From Gracilaria vermiculophylla (Eukaryota; Rhodophyta; Florideophyceae; Gracilariales; Gracilariaceae), in assembly GCA_019155205.2 (NCBI GenBank), contig JAHNZQ020000308.1:783453-847452 (forward strand): a stretch of 64,000 bases of DNA, read 5' to 3'. Position numbers and translations under genes: made by a program. This document shows, in pieces, positions 10,961 through 21,900 of this stretch; position 1 is the stretch's first letter; every line of letters begins with the position of its first letter. Under the pieces are notes generated by a model. That model saw only the letters and a list, made by a program, of their open reading frames with translations, was not told where the DNA came from and ran no database searches.

Positions 10961-11032
10961 GGCGTCTACCGGGGTTCGAACCCGGGACCTCTTCCACCCT
11001 AAGGAAGAATCTTACCTCTAGACCATAGACGC
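10961..11032 (-). tRNA. tRNA-Pro(AGG)
   Basis: 72-nt tRNA on the minus strand. The acceptor GCGTCTA pairs with TAGACGC, with discriminator C as usual for eukaryotic proline. The D-arm contains GTCTAGAGGTAAGAT, anticodon stem CTTCC/GGAAG, loop TTAGGGT (anticodon AGG), T-arm CCGGG-TTCGAAC-CCCGG. No intron. A genomic G precedes position 1 opposite C73, so the helix could be drawn with eight pairs. Confidence 0.95.
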
Positions 11033-11558
11033 CAAGAGATGCCCTGTCAGCTACTGATCATGGCAGTCGGAAAATTTGGTAATTAATCTGCACAATATAT
11101 AGAGGCGCCGAAATTTGCAACGTGCAAATTGTCTCCCTGCGCCGGCACCAGATGGTAGGGGAGGGGCTAGAGGGTTACTGAGGGGTATGAAAGAAGCATT
11201 GTAGCCTTACCATTCGTCTGTGCAGCGACTGTGCTGCGCGAGTCGTCGAGCAAACATATTGCACACGTGGGCTGAATCAGGATATCCATGTGACAATTGC
11301 TCTGTTACAAATTCTGCGCTACGCACGCCCTTAAGCACACCCTCTTAAGCTTCGAGCACGTGCGAAAGCCCAATCTCCACCGGTGAACATCAGCGACAGA
11401 CCACATACAATGTCAGCAGAGAAACGCAAGAAACGTCCCCACTCCTCCTTAGAGAAAGAAATATCCCAAACTAGATAGAATTCAGTGCACAAGCAATGAG
11501 CAAAGACACTTATTGCAATCGTCAGAGCCCGCACCATTTTTGAGCCCCATCTCTACGC
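11033..11558. other. Intergenic, nothing recognised
   Basis: Short spacer between the tRNA-Pro gene and the stop codon of the exonuclease-fold gene. No gene or repeat is visible. Open frames reaching into 11513-11938 (+) are shadows of the minus-strand gene. Confidence 0.4.
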
Positions 11559-13244
11559 CTACTCGAGATCCCACTTCTTCACATTTACCTTCCCAGAGCG
11601 AAACGTTGCAAGTTTCAGTTCCATGCTTTCAACTGTCTCAAAACATGAAGACGCACTTCCGCTCTGTTTCAGCCCAAACGGAAGGCAAATACCGCACGGT
11701 GCGTAACCCGTGGGCGGTGAGTCGCAAGTTATTTTCGAGCTCCTCAGCGCCCTGCAGCCATCGATGTGCAACTTTTTGCCAGTCTTCGTCACGTAGAATG
11801 TTATTCCATTCGCTTCACTTCCATCACGTTTCACAGCATGCGACAACGTCGTGTTCTTTGACGCGGGCACATCTGTTGAACCTCCTCCTCCGATGCAAAT
11901 TTGGCTCGGTGCGTATCCAATTGGAGGTTCCTCTGTAGGAATCTTGGATTTCTTCAGGCTTCTGCACCCTTCCACATGGTACTTTTCTCCTGATTTCGTC
12001 AGATAGAAGCTTGCTGCACCCACATCTGTGACGGAAATGGGTGACGCACACGAATCGCGCTCGGCTTTTTGTTCGCGCTCATGTTCGCTCCGTCCCTTGT
12101 CAGGCCGGCCCGTTCCACAAGGACTATATCCAGACGGTGGACATGATTTTGGAATCTTGGAACGCCTCGTCCATTTGCAACCGTCCGTGTGATACTTTGA
12201 GCCCGTTTTCGATATGTACATCACATTTGCAGCTCGGTCTGGGGACGGAGATCCAGCATCATAACTCTCCTGTTTTGTTGAATTATGGCTACTGCGACTG
12301 GGCCCGTCCGGGAGACAAGTGCCGCACGGACCAAGGCCCGCGGGAGGTAAATCGATCGCAATTCGTGATCGGCGTAGCCACTTACACCCGTCCACGTGAA
12401 ACTTTGATCCCGAATTTGTGATGAAGTACTTGCCTTCACAGAGCGATGGCATGCTCTCAAGGGAGGCCCCAACAGCGGAGGGAATGGTCTTAATTGGGGT
12501 TGCAAAGGGGTTTTTGGACGCAGTTGTGGCCCATGATAACTGCTTATCGTTTTCAGCCGACAGGATTTGTTCAACACAAGGGCAAACAGTCTCTTCATCG
12601 CCTAAGACTTTTCTTTGACCGAAAGAGAGAGAGAAATTTGTTTCCCGGTCCGCATCGCCCTCCCAGTCCGAATTGTCATGACTGTGAAAGCCATGGCAAT
12701 TCAACGGGAACGTACTGTTTCCTGTGGAGCCGTCTCGACAATACCGTTCGTCAATAGCCATTAGGATATTACGCAAGACGAGCACATCCGCTTCGGCATG
12801 GTGCTCGCGATTTACGAAAACGTCAAAACGATTTGCAAGAGCCGATTGAGAGTGAGAGAGCGAGTCAACATTAACGGAGCGGGAAAGCTGGAGAGAGCAA
12901 CCAAAATGCCAATCCGACGGCAACTCCAACCCGTCGCGCGCTAGCTCTGCTAGTAGGAAAGACAAATCAAAGGCGGCATTATGTGAGATGAGTAGAGGTT
13001 GTTTGTCACCCGAGAATGAGCTAATAAAGGACCGAAACTGTTCCCATGCGAGAGAGAACGGTGGTGCGGTCGCATCATAAGTTTTGAGGACTGATACGTC
13101 GCGGGGGCGGACGGAAGAGCTGAATCGAGTGACAAACTTGGTGGAGCTTGAATACTCCACGACCGCAAGCGCTCTTATGGCATCGCGGTCAGGGGTCTTT
13201 CCGGTGGTGCCGGTGTCCCAAACGTAAACCTTAAAGTTTTCCAT
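11559..13244 (-). CDS. DEDDh exonuclease-fold protein with four Ada-like zinc modules
   Basis: 561 residues. The N-terminal domain (about 1-170) has the layout of a DnaQ/DEDDh 3'-5' exonuclease: Exo I at VWDTGTTG (D10), Exo II at SHNAAFD (88-93, D93), and Exo III at HHAEAD (H148, D153). The Exo I motif should read D-x-E, but residue 12 is Gly, so one metal ligand is missing. After a Ser-rich linker come four repeats of a module like the zinc-binding part of Ada and bacterial nuclease tails (pattern [FY]-[IL]-T-x-[ST]-G-x-K-x-H-x3-C ... C-x2-C). They lie at 273-310 (H283, C287, C307, C310), 343-380 (H352, C356, C376; the last Cys is Gly379), 413-450 (H423, C427, C450; one Cys is Ser447) and 483-520 (H493, C497, C517, C520). 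Modules 1 and 4 therefore keep all four ligands, while 2 and 3 have lost one each. It is probably a nucleic-acid-binding protein. Single exon, ATG start. Confidence 0.85.
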   Translation of the reverse strand: MENFKVYVWDTGTTGKTPDRDAIRALAVVEYSSSTKFVTRFSSSVRPRDVSVLKTYDATAPPFSLAWEQFRSFISSFSGDKQPLLISHNAAFDLSFLLAELARDGLELPSDWHFGCSLQLSRSVNVDSLSHSQSALANRFDVFVNREHHAEADVLVLRNILMAIDERYCRDGSTGNSTFPLNCHGFHSHDNSDWEGDADRETNFSLSFGQRKVLGDEETVCPCVEQILSAENDKQLSWATTASKNPFATPIKTIPSAVGASLESMPSLCEGKYFITNSGSKFHVDGCKWLRRSRIAIDLPPAGLGPCGTCLPDGPSRSSHNSTKQESYDAGSPSPDRAANVMYISKTGSKYHTDGCKWTRRSKIPKSCPPSGYSPCGTGRPDKGRSEHEREQKAERDSCASPISVTDVGAASFYLTKSGEKYHVEGCRSLKKSKIPTEEPPIGYAPSQICIGGGGSTDVPASKNTTLSHAVKRDGSEANGITFYVTKTGKKLHIDGCRALRSSKITCDSPPTGYAPCGICLPFGLKQSGSASSCFETVESMELKLATFRSGKVNVKKWDLE

Positions 13245-15018
13245 ATGCGACGATGTCGTTGAGGTGCCACGCGACGTTTAGGCACGAAATGGTGGCGCAA
13301 TAAGTAAGGCGAATCGAACAAATGGATGGACAAGGAAAAGTCTCGCTCGCTCATGGAGAAAAGACTGGTCCCAGCATCGTGAATTGCTGGACCCTGTTAA
13401 CTTCATTGATGTAACAAAATGTCACAAAATACTTGAATTAGAAAAAACTCTAACAATAAGAAACAGATGTTACCCATATCTGCTCAGCAAGGTAAACATG
13501 ATTTGCAACAAGTGTCGGAATCGACCGCATCCAATCAGAAACAATGAGGCTCTAAAGGTTTCTTTTGTTCGAACACAACGATCGTCGGTCCGCACACCGT
13601 TGCGTGGTCCGGAGGGACAGGTAACGTCCCGTTCGATCTGTCCTCAGCGATTATACGTACCACAAGCCTTCTTAAGGAATATCCATGCAGGAAAATTTCG
13701 GCAATCCCAAGCATATTATTCAACATGAAATTCATTTGGTGTGCTCCATTCTATTGCCAGCACGAATCTCAGAATCCATTTGTCAGCTTGATGATACCCA
13801 ATTTCCAACCTGAGAGCTTTGCTGAATAACTCTTTCAACAGAATGCCATATACTTTCTTTCTATATTCGAAGGAAAAGTGCGTCGCAAATGAGAACAAAT
13901 ACAAAGGATGTCGCTATACGAGGTCAATTTTCAACACCTATTCATCGCAGGTGTCAGTGGTATGTCATCAGCTTCAAAAATAATTAAAAGTCCACATCAC
14001 CGCCATTAAGTGACCCTCTCAGTTTTCATAGGACCCCAACCATCCATCACTATTTGCAATTGAACCAAAAACCCTTGTCCTACCAATATGGGATCATGTC
14101 AGTCATTCCACGCTGGGGTTTGCATCTGCTGCTTTGATACTTTTTGGTTTTCATCGTTCTTTTTGCGAGAATCCTGTCGTTAGTTTTCTCGATAAAGTTA
14201 GATCCCTTCAAATGATTCCCTCATAAGCCTGTCAGCCGTTTCAAAGCTCAGAAAGAATCTTTTTCATTTGGTTTTTGAATGGACTGGTCCGGGTTTCTCG
14301 AAATCGGGTGCTTTCGAGCGTTCAAGAACTGACACTCCAAAGGCTTCTTTCTGCAAAATGTAGAATTTCGAGTTGATTTCAAATTACGGGTTTGCAGCTA
14401 AGCCACCGCATTATATATCGAACATTGTATGAGTCGAGAATATCGATGTGAAGTGATAAAGAGAGCATCATCGGAGATGGATCTAATTCTGTCTCTATCA
14501 AAACGTGCTTGTCAGCTACTTATTTTTTTCAACAAAACGAGTCGGGCAAGTCCACCCTTGTCGTACTGCAGTTTTGAATGAAGAAAAAAATTTAAAATTT
14601 GGAAACCGTGAATCAGTCTCTGCCCGCAAGCACAGATTGCCACCGAGTTCCTCGATCCTTGGCTAGATGATCCCTTGCTGGAATGCACCTGAGCTTGACG
14701 TCCTTTTTTGTGCACGCAGATTTTTAGTATGATTACCTTATATTTGATCATTTTGCTGTACAGAGTTCCCGGAGAGCAATAAAATGAGCAAATCGGATCA
14801 CAGCTTCTGTCAGATCCAGACGTGTCAGCAGTACAAGACGGTCAGGGCTCCTCATGAAAATATCGTCTTCGATCGCGAGCCTGATCATCAGAGCTTGACT
14901 AGGCATACTTTAGAGACACCCTGAGCGAATACTTTGCACACTTGGCGGCAGACACCAGCTGTATCATTCCTTTCAGCATATACAACATCTATCAACGAGA
15001 CTCTTGTTGACAATAACA
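13245..15018. other. Intergenic, nothing recognised
   Basis: Contains the upstream region of the minus-strand exonuclease-fold gene and of the plus-strand kinase, which are divergent. Open frames of 60-115 codons (13384-13728 +, 14512-14751 -) carry no domain. No repeat or RNA gene found. Confidence 0.4.
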
Positions 15019-15948
15019 ATGGGCTCTGTGCTAGAGAAAGGGACCAAAATTGATGGCAAGTATAACATACGGAGGTCTCTTGGTCATGGCAGGTATGGTC
15101 ATGTGTATTTGGCCACAGATCGGTTCGGAAGAAAAGTAGCCATCAAAATCATCCCGCAGAAGCACATGGATGGATTTGTAGCTGAGCGATTCGCATTTTC
15201 GAGGACCACCAATTGGAAAAGTCCTTTTTCAAGGCACAATCTCGGGTTTCCGCGATTGATTGCACACACCCAATATGAGGGAAATAGAGTTCTGGTCATG
15301 AATCGCCTTGGATTATCCCTGGAACATTATTTTTCGATTGAGAAACAGTTTTCGCAGAAAACTGTGATCATGATTGGTATTCAAATGGTTCAGATTCTGA
15401 AGGAGCTTCACGAAAAAAGAATTGTTCATCGGGATGTAAAGCCGGCGAATATTCTGGTCGGCAATGGCAGACGAGGTTCACGAAAACTGTATCTCATCGA
15501 TTTCGGGGTAAGCGTATATCTTCATCTTGGTGAGTTTCAGCAGAGTCGAACAAAATTCAAACCGAAAGGCACGTTCCTGTTTATGCCCCACGATATTAAG
15601 GATTGCCTGTACCCATCCAAACACCACGACATGGAATCCCTATGTTACACTTTGTGGTACTTGCTTGGAGGAGCATTCCCATTTAAGCTAAAACAGACGA
15701 ATTCGTTTTCATCGAACAACAGCGATATGATCCACGAAACCATGCTGTTAAAAGATTTGTTGTTCTTGCGTGTGGATTGCCGAGGAGTCCGCTGGTTAGA
15801 GAAAATGTTCAAAACGGTTTTCTCGACTCCTTCACACTGTTTCCCAAGGTATGATAAGCTTGATAGCATCTTGCGAAAGGAGCTCAAAGCACAAGGACAT
15901 AAGCTGGATAACAAGTTTGACTGGGTGATTTCAAAGAAAACCAAGTGA
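15019..15948 (+). CDS. Divergent casein kinase 1-like protein kinase
   Basis: 309-residue single-domain protein kinase. Numbered from the ATG at 15019, it has the glycine loop LGHGRYGHVY (21-30), VAIK lysine (K43), complete catalytic loop HRDVKPAN (137-144), DFG (161-163), and HDMESLCYTLWYLL (203-216), which is the CK1-group helix that follows the activation segment. All catalytic residues are present, so activity is expected. The C-terminus is basic (ISKKTK). Five further codons upstream are open only through TTG, so the ATG is taken as the start. It differs from the kinase at 2.5 kb in having the normal HRD, and the two are only distantly similar. Compact, intronless. Substrate unknown. Confidence 0.88.
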   Translation: MGSVLEKGTKIDGKYNIRRSLGHGRYGHVYLATDRFGRKVAIKIIPQKHMDGFVAERFAFSRTTNWKSPFSRHNLGFPRLIAHTQYEGNRVLVMNRLGLSLEHYFSIEKQFSQKTVIMIGIQMVQILKELHEKRIVHRDVKPANILVGNGRRGSRKLYLIDFGVSVYLHLGEFQQSRTKFKPKGTFLFMPHDIKDCLYPSKHHDMESLCYTLWYLLGGAFPFKLKQTNSFSSNNSDMIHETMLLKDLLFLRVDCRGVRWLEKMFKTVFSTPSHCFPRYDKLDSILRKELKAQGHKLDNKFDWVISKKTK

Positions 15949-18222
15949 TCATCATCCTTTAGACCATTTGTTGTGCTTTTCAAAATTTCGTTCTGCTCGC
16001 ATGCTCGGCAGATGGTTTTTCTTCATGTAGTGGTACGAGCAGAAATATTGAGTAAATCTTGGCCCACTTTCCTGAAATAAGATTTATCGCGGTTATAACT
16101 CGTAACGTTTTCCTTTCATACAGAGGAAGGTTACCTGAAAGATATTTACCTCGAAGAAACGAATATAAAACCACATTTCCTTTCTACTCCCAAGAAAACA
16201 GAGAAGAACTTGGTTGATGATGAAAAGTTTCTGACTTTCTGACCTGTTAAAACACTTTTTCATGAGGTAGTCATAGATAGAAACCGTAGAGGGATCTTGA
16301 ATCGAAACGTAAAATCAAAAATGTTACCCAAACGAGATTTCTCAAAACTAAGCATTGATTTTTAAGTAGACGTGAATCAGTGAACGCTAATCACCAACGA
16401 CCGTTCAAAATACTCTCATGATAAACAAAAGAGATGGATGCAATGTTTCCAAACAGTAAGAAGTCAAGAGTTACCTCAAACTATTCGCAGATCAGGATAA
16501 CTAACACGCTTTTATGGTACAATTTCTGGATAGATTAGAAAAACATTGCTTTCCCAGACGATAGATTGACCTCTTTTCTTGACATAGACCAACAGAAAGG
16601 GGGAGAGATGAGTTAAAGTGTTAGTTGAATGTTTCAGAGTGCAATGATCAATTAGTTCAGCTGAGCAGCCTGCATCACGCACCGTAGCGCCAAGCATTTG
16701 GGATAACTTAGAAATGATTGGCCAGGTGGCCTTCAGCGGATTGAAGGGAATGACATTGAAAAGTGGGTGAGATGCAACTGCTTCACATCAAAGAAGCAGC
16801 ATCCGTCATTCACCAACACTTCAATGAGCTGATAAACCGCATTACTTGACGTTCTGAGCACGAAATTGTACGAGTTTAAAGAGGGTCGCTTCAATTGGAT
16901 TCCGCGTCATTGGACGACCTAAAACATGTTTGTTCTCAAGGCTTCCATGTTGGATGACGTAAACCCGAAAATCACCACAAAACGTTGAGCCATATTTCGT
17001 AGGATGAGACAGATTGCGAAGTTCATGAGAACCCCGCCATGCATCCTCTTCTTTTCCGTAGGAAGATCCTGAAAAGTTTCATCAGTTTACACCAAATGCG
17101 GTGGGACAACGCACACATGCAAACTGCGGAATGCGTTCAATGAATGGTAGCAAATCTAGACAATTCCGATCAATCGACATGGTACGAGGAACATCATGGC
17201 AATTATGAGAAATTCGGCATTCATCCAACTGAAGGCAATGGAACCCTGTAAGCTTAGTCACCTTGCATTATATGAGGCAAAACGCAGAAATCACAAGAAT
17301 ATGGTCATGCATCCAAATGACGGTAGTTAATCCAGAAGAGTAAAAATAAGCATACGTCTGAAAAGGCAGACAAAACATTCATTGTAACTTAAGCATCTCT
17401 TGTTGACATCAAGAATAAAAAATATAGGTTTAAGCCGGCGTCAGAGAGTGAAGCAAAGAGCAAAACACAGTTGTTCATCAGTCAGTATTAAGGAGACGCC
17501 TGGATGGACGCTAGCAACGAGTAAAAAAAGACCTTTATCTTCAGGTGTTTTTGTTCGGTTCAGCAGTTGTTTAAATCTTGGTTGCAAGGCGCATGTAAAA
17601 AATGGCCGGCCTAGACAGGGCACTCTACTCCAAGTTGAAGAAGATCCATCAGCCTTCAACCTAGTGGCACGAATGAAAATGAAAGAAGGGGGCGGGAAAC
17701 AACACAGTAGGCCAAGAAACGTAGAGCGCGACGCAACAATGGCGATAGACCACAGCTACGGGAGCTGGCGACGGTGGAGGTCAATCCATCCGCGAAGGGA
17801 AGCTATCAAAAAGTGTCAGAGGCAGTCATTACTTTACACACAGTGTATTGTCCGGTAAAATCCACTAATTGATTCTTCCAAACCCAAGTACCAAGGGTAC
17901 CCTTTGTACAAGTGTAAGGCTATAGATTATCATTGCGCTCGAGCGTAAGTGGTTGACCAGACAAATGCCTCACGGTAACGTGTCCAGCACACACAAGTGG
18001 TGACACGGCGAGGTCAAAGATATTTGTATCGGACTGCCGCAGTTGCAACAATACCAGCCATTGATCCATGAGGGAGCTGTGAATTGAATTCGGGTGCATT
18101 GCCGACTCTGTATCGACTTCGTTGGATTTAACGGTCCAATCCCTCGACCGCGCGACATTGCAGCCCGTCGAAAGTCAGCCTCTTTCGCGTTCCTTTTGTT
18201 TAGCTGTCATCGGAAAGCCTCA
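15949..18222. other. Intergenic, nothing recognised
   Basis: No gene supported. The longest frame, 152 codons at 17400-17858 (+), has biased basic composition and no domain. A 43-codon upstream extension of the methyltransferase frame (18094-18222) starts with GTG and is more likely 5' untranslated sequence. Confidence 0.4.
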
Positions 18223-19395
18223 ATGATGGCCGCTACGGCTTTCCTGCCCCCCTCGCCGCTAATTTACCGTGCTGGCAACACACCTACGTCGAAGCGACTG
18301 ACCCTGTCCCATCGCACCCTTCCTCGCGCAAGCGCTTCTGCTCCTATCACGCCGCCGCCTACCCCGACCCCAAGCCTGAGTTCAAGCGACCGATCCGACA
18401 CCCCAGCATGGACTGGAGACGGGCCCGCCTCCCGTTTTGCGAACTTTCTCATTCACTTTCCGCCCCTCAAAATCCTTCTTCGGTATGGAGCCCGCAACGT
18501 TTTGATTTCCACCGCTGAACAAAACGGCGTGGACTGGCGTGGAGAAGCCGCCACCCTGAACGACGCCTTTCCGCCGCGCTCCTCTGAACGAGAACAAGCG
18601 CTAGCTGCGGTTGTCAATCCGCAACTTGAATACCCATCATACTACACTCAACCGTTTCATGCGTACCAAGAGGGCAATCTCGGATGGCTGCCCGCTTTTG
18701 AGGCCAGATCAGCAACGATTTCCATGTCTCAACGAACCTTTCCCGATGTCTCACCGCAGGAAGCCTTCCATCGTATGAGAGCACCCTTCTTCCAGTCCAT
18801 TCTCAATAATGCTCCCGATGGTTGGCTCTCAAAGCCCCAATTTGACATAATCGACGCAGGGTGTGGCGTTGGTCTTTCCACTCGCGATATCGCAGCCCGA
18901 ATCATAGCAGCCCGCAGCGATTCGTTGCCCCCTCCTACGGTAAAGGGTATTGATACGTCGCCTTACTTTCTAGTTGTCGCAAACAAATTTCAGGCCGAGG
19001 AAGACCGAGACAAGGCCGTGTCCTCACGGGCCAGCGTCGAATTCGTGCATGCCTTGGCGGAAAACACAGGTTATGACGACGACAGTTTTGATTTGTGGTC
19101 CATGCAATTTGTCACTCACGAGCTGCCGAACGTGGCCACTAAAGCCATTTTGGATGAGGCATTCCGAGTCTTGCGATCTGGCGGTGTATTTGCGCTCTTG
19201 GATCAGGATCCACATAGTGAAGTAGTACGAAGTCTTCCGCCTGTTTTGGGAACACTTATGAAATTCACAGAACCGTATACCGATCAGTACTACTTTTTTG
19301 ACATCGCACAGGCCATAGAGAATGCAGGATTTGATCTTGTTAAGTCGGAGCTTACGACTCCTCGGCACCGTTGTTTTATCGCTGTTAAACCATGA
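18223..19395 (+). CDS. SAM-dependent methyltransferase, probably plastid-targeted
   Basis: 390 residues from the first ATG. Residues 1 to about 60 are rich in Ser/Thr/Ala/Pro with scattered Arg and almost no acidic residues. There is an aromatic residue near the start (MMAATAF), as in transit peptides of primary red-algal plastids. The class I methyltransferase core follows: motif I DAGCGVG (211-217), then KGIDTSPYF (the acidic end of beta-2), ENTGYDDDSFDLWSMQFVTHE (motif III region) and LDEAFRVLRSGGVFALLDQD (post-III). A conserved block YYTQPFHAYQEGNLGWLPAFEA precedes the core, seen in an uncharacterised plant/algal/cyanobacterial methyltransferase family. It should transfer a methyl group from S-adenosylmethionine to an unknown, likely small, plastid substrate. 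No introns. Enzyme class is confident; targeting is an inference. Confidence 0.87.
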   Translation: MMAATAFLPPSPLIYRAGNTPTSKRLTLSHRTLPRASASAPITPPPTPTPSLSSSDRSDTPAWTGDGPASRFANFLIHFPPLKILLRYGARNVLISTAEQNGVDWRGEAATLNDAFPPRSSEREQALAAVVNPQLEYPSYYTQPFHAYQEGNLGWLPAFEARSATISMSQRTFPDVSPQEAFHRMRAPFFQSILNNAPDGWLSKPQFDIIDAGCGVGLSTRDIAARIIAARSDSLPPPTVKGIDTSPYFLVVANKFQAEEDRDKAVSSRASVEFVHALAENTGYDDDSFDLWSMQFVTHELPNVATKAILDEAFRVLRSGGVFALLDQDPHSEVVRSLPPVLGTLMKFTEPYTDQYYFFDIAQAIENAGFDLVKSELTTPRHRCFIAVKP

Positions 19396-20553
19396 TTCGG
19401 CGTATGATGGGAATGGCGCGTATTGCACGACTGGGTGGTGCAAATTGTAACACGTAAACGTTCCTTGAAGACCGTTCATATAGAATTGAGCGAGGCCAAT
19501 ATAATAACAGCCAATTCTTGCCCTTCTCATGCCGAGTGAAACTGCAAGTACTTCATGTATCCTCCACAATCCCATAAATTGTATCGCGGCAAGCATACGC
19601 GTGTTTCATGTGATTTCCGAATCCTAATTCTTCTCTATTCAAGTTGCATACCTATTTTCACAAGCAGGAGAGGAACCGATATCCGACAGTCCCACAAGAG
19701 CATATTGACGTGAGGCTGGTGGCCCCATCACAACCGACAAAAAGAGCATTCATCAGTGATGAGTGGCAGCGAGTGAAGATCTCTGAATTCTGCAAAGTGG
19801 GAACCTCAGTACCTCTACGTCCTACTCGCTCCGCGTACGCGGATTGCGTTCTGTTTGACTCATGAAGGTGCCTGGCCCTTCAGGGAGTCAGAAAAGAAGA
19901 TCGATGCTTGTATACAGCCTGCAAGAGGGGGAGTGCAGGGGATCGCTGGTTGGAACCAACGCTACTGAATTGGTGTCAATCGGCTATAAGCGTATTAAGC
20001 TTGATGCTCACACTGCTTCAAGACGCGTTTTCGACATCTACTTTGACTGCTTTGCTCCGAGAATTTCTATTCCACGGAAAAATTATGAAACAGAGACACT
20101 TTACTACTACATACGTCCTAACGTCTGTATTGTGCCTGTGCCCACTAGTTAAATAGTACCAGTGATGTTGGGCAAGATGGAGGCCCTACAGTCCGTTCAC
20201 CAGCGTTTTTTTCAGCGTCTGGGGACGCGAGGAAGATAGGCATGTACGGGTAATCGTCAAAACGCGAGACAGACATTGATGCCTCAAGGCCGGTAAATCA
20301 TTCCAGAGGCGTCCGTCAATGGACCGATTTTCCGCCCAAGGGTGTCGGAAGTGCCTCCAATTTCGACTGAACCAGTGATATGATGGACAAGAGTTAAGCT
20401 CTTTAAAACTTTCTCCGCCTCTTTTTTTCCTTTATGAATGCGACGAAGACAACGCAACGCATAAATTCGTGGGAATGATACAGCCAGTCAAGGCAAAACT
20501 AGATGCCGTACACCATACAGAAATATGTACAGCCATAACTGTTAATCAGTCTT
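19396..20553. other. Intergenic between convergent genes
   Basis: 3' flanks of the methyltransferase (+) and of the cysteine-repeat protein (-). Two overlapping plus-strand frames near 19862-20156 (82 and 96 codons) have no domain. No repeat or RNA gene found. Confidence 0.4.
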
Positions 20554-21900
20554 TTACTCGCATGCTGTGCGATCTGCATTGGAACGCAACATGCGAAGGT
20601 GACCAGCTTCTCCAACTACCATAGGACACCGTGTGCAAAGCTGTAATCCTGTAGTATTCTTGAAAGAATCACTAAAACAAGGCCCACAGCGCCCTTCATA
20701 ATGTTGGTAGAATTCCCCAACAGCACAACTGGAAATACACTGATTCACAGTATAATCATAAGCTTTGCCGAATGGGCAGTAGAAACATACACCAGAACCA
20801 GGTTTAGCGTACGAGCCCTCTGGACACCGAAAGCACAACTCGCTTTTGCCTTGATCTCCGCCAGGCCCGTACGAGTTTCCCGAACATGGTTTGCATTCTA
20901 ACGTTTCCCGATCGTAATAATGGCCAACCAAACAGCGTTGACACTTACCAGCTTTCGTGAGCACCATTCCTCTCGGGCATCTGATACATGCCGAGGACCC
21001 TTTCATAGAAAACTCATTACCGGCACATTTGTGACAGACTCCCAACAAATTCTGGCAGTTTGAGAAAGTGTTCACCCCACATTCTTCGCATGAAACTGAT
21101 GTAGAATTGTAAAACGTACCAGCTGGGCATCTTCCACAGCTTCCATCGCTCATCAAGGCCGTACCTGCAGCACAATTTCCAGTATCACAAGAGCCGTTAG
21201 GCAGAGGAAGCTCACCACCAGGACACAGAGGACCGCAGGCCGAGGCACCTTCTGACGATCTTGAGCCTTGTGGACAAGGTATACAGTCTTCCTGACCAGC
21301 ATTCGGCTTGTACGTCCCCGACCAACATGGAGAACAACCGCCAAGAAAATATGTGTCAAATGTATATCCGGGTGGACACAGACCACATCGAGACTCGCGA
21401 TCAAGTGGGACCGTTCCAGGTTCACACGCAATGCAGGAAGTTGCTCCGCGACTAGAAGTTTCATTTTCTGGGCACCGAAGACAGCCAATTTGTCCTTCGG
21501 CAGGTTGGTAATATCCTGGCGAACAAGCAACGCATCCGGTCGGGAAATGTCCTCGATAATCTCCTACTTGATATCCTGTTCCTGGTGCGCACGGCACACA
21601 ACGATTCTCGCTGATGTTAAATGATGATCCTTGGACGCAGGAGCACTGGTTATTAATTGCCGTTTGAAATTCACCACAGGGAATGCACGAAGATGAACCT
21701 GCAGGGGAAGTGTGGTTTGCTGGACATGGGATGCAATTGGATTGATCTGCGAGCGATTGGAAAGTGGCCGGAGGACAAGCAACACAGGAACCATTTTGTC
21801 GAAAAGAGCCAGGCTCACATTGAGCTGAGCGAATTGGTTCCCAGAGAAGGCATAGCACTAGCGAAGAGAGCAGCAACTGTTTTTCATGATTGAACTTCAT
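20554..21900 (-). CDS. Secreted GCC2/GCC3 cysteine-repeat protein
   Basis: 448 residues. The ATG at 21898-21900 gives MKFNHEKQLLLSSLVLCLLWEPIRSAQC, a signal peptide of about 25 residues; further upstream the frame is open only through a TTG. The whole mature chain is built from modules of the ephrin-receptor-like GCC2/GCC3 type, with the recurring pattern C-x-P-G-[ST]-[FY]-x(8-12)-C-x2-C-P-x-[GN] and phrases such as GCVACSPGYYQP, GCLRCPENETSSRGATSC and GQEDCIPCPQGS. Disulfide-rich modules of this kind form extracellular rods or adhesion surfaces. No transmembrane segment or GPI-type tail is visible, so it is predicted to be secreted or wall-associated. A second protein of the same kind is divergently transcribed 1.37 kb away. 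Partner and role unknown. Confidence 0.87.
   Translation of the reverse strand: MKFNHEKQLLLSSLVLCLLWEPIRSAQCEPGSFRQNGSCVACPPATFQSLADQSNCIPCPANHTSPAGSSSCIPCGEFQTAINNQCSCVQGSSFNISENRCVPCAPGTGYQVGDYRGHFPTGCVACSPGYYQPAEGQIGCLRCPENETSSRGATSCIACEPGTVPLDRESRCGLCPPGYTFDTYFLGGCSPCWSGTYKPNAGQEDCIPCPQGSRSSEGASACGPLCPGGELPLPNGSCDTGNCAAGTALMSDGSCGRCPAGTFYNSTSVSCEECGVNTFSNCQNLLGVCHKCAGNEFSMKGSSACIRCPRGMVLTKAGKCQRCLVGHYYDRETLECKPCSGNSYGPGGDQGKSELCFRCPEGSYAKPGSGVCFYCPFGKAYDYTVNQCISSCAVGEFYQHYEGRCGPCFSDSFKNTTGLQLCTRCPMVVGEAGHLRMLRSNADRTACE

Noticed and set aside
15004..15018. Upstream start of the second kinase at TTG
   Set aside because: A nuclear gene should start at ATG; the five extra codons add nothing conserved. 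The same reasoning was applied to the starts at 4895, 9554, 18223, 21900 and 29377.
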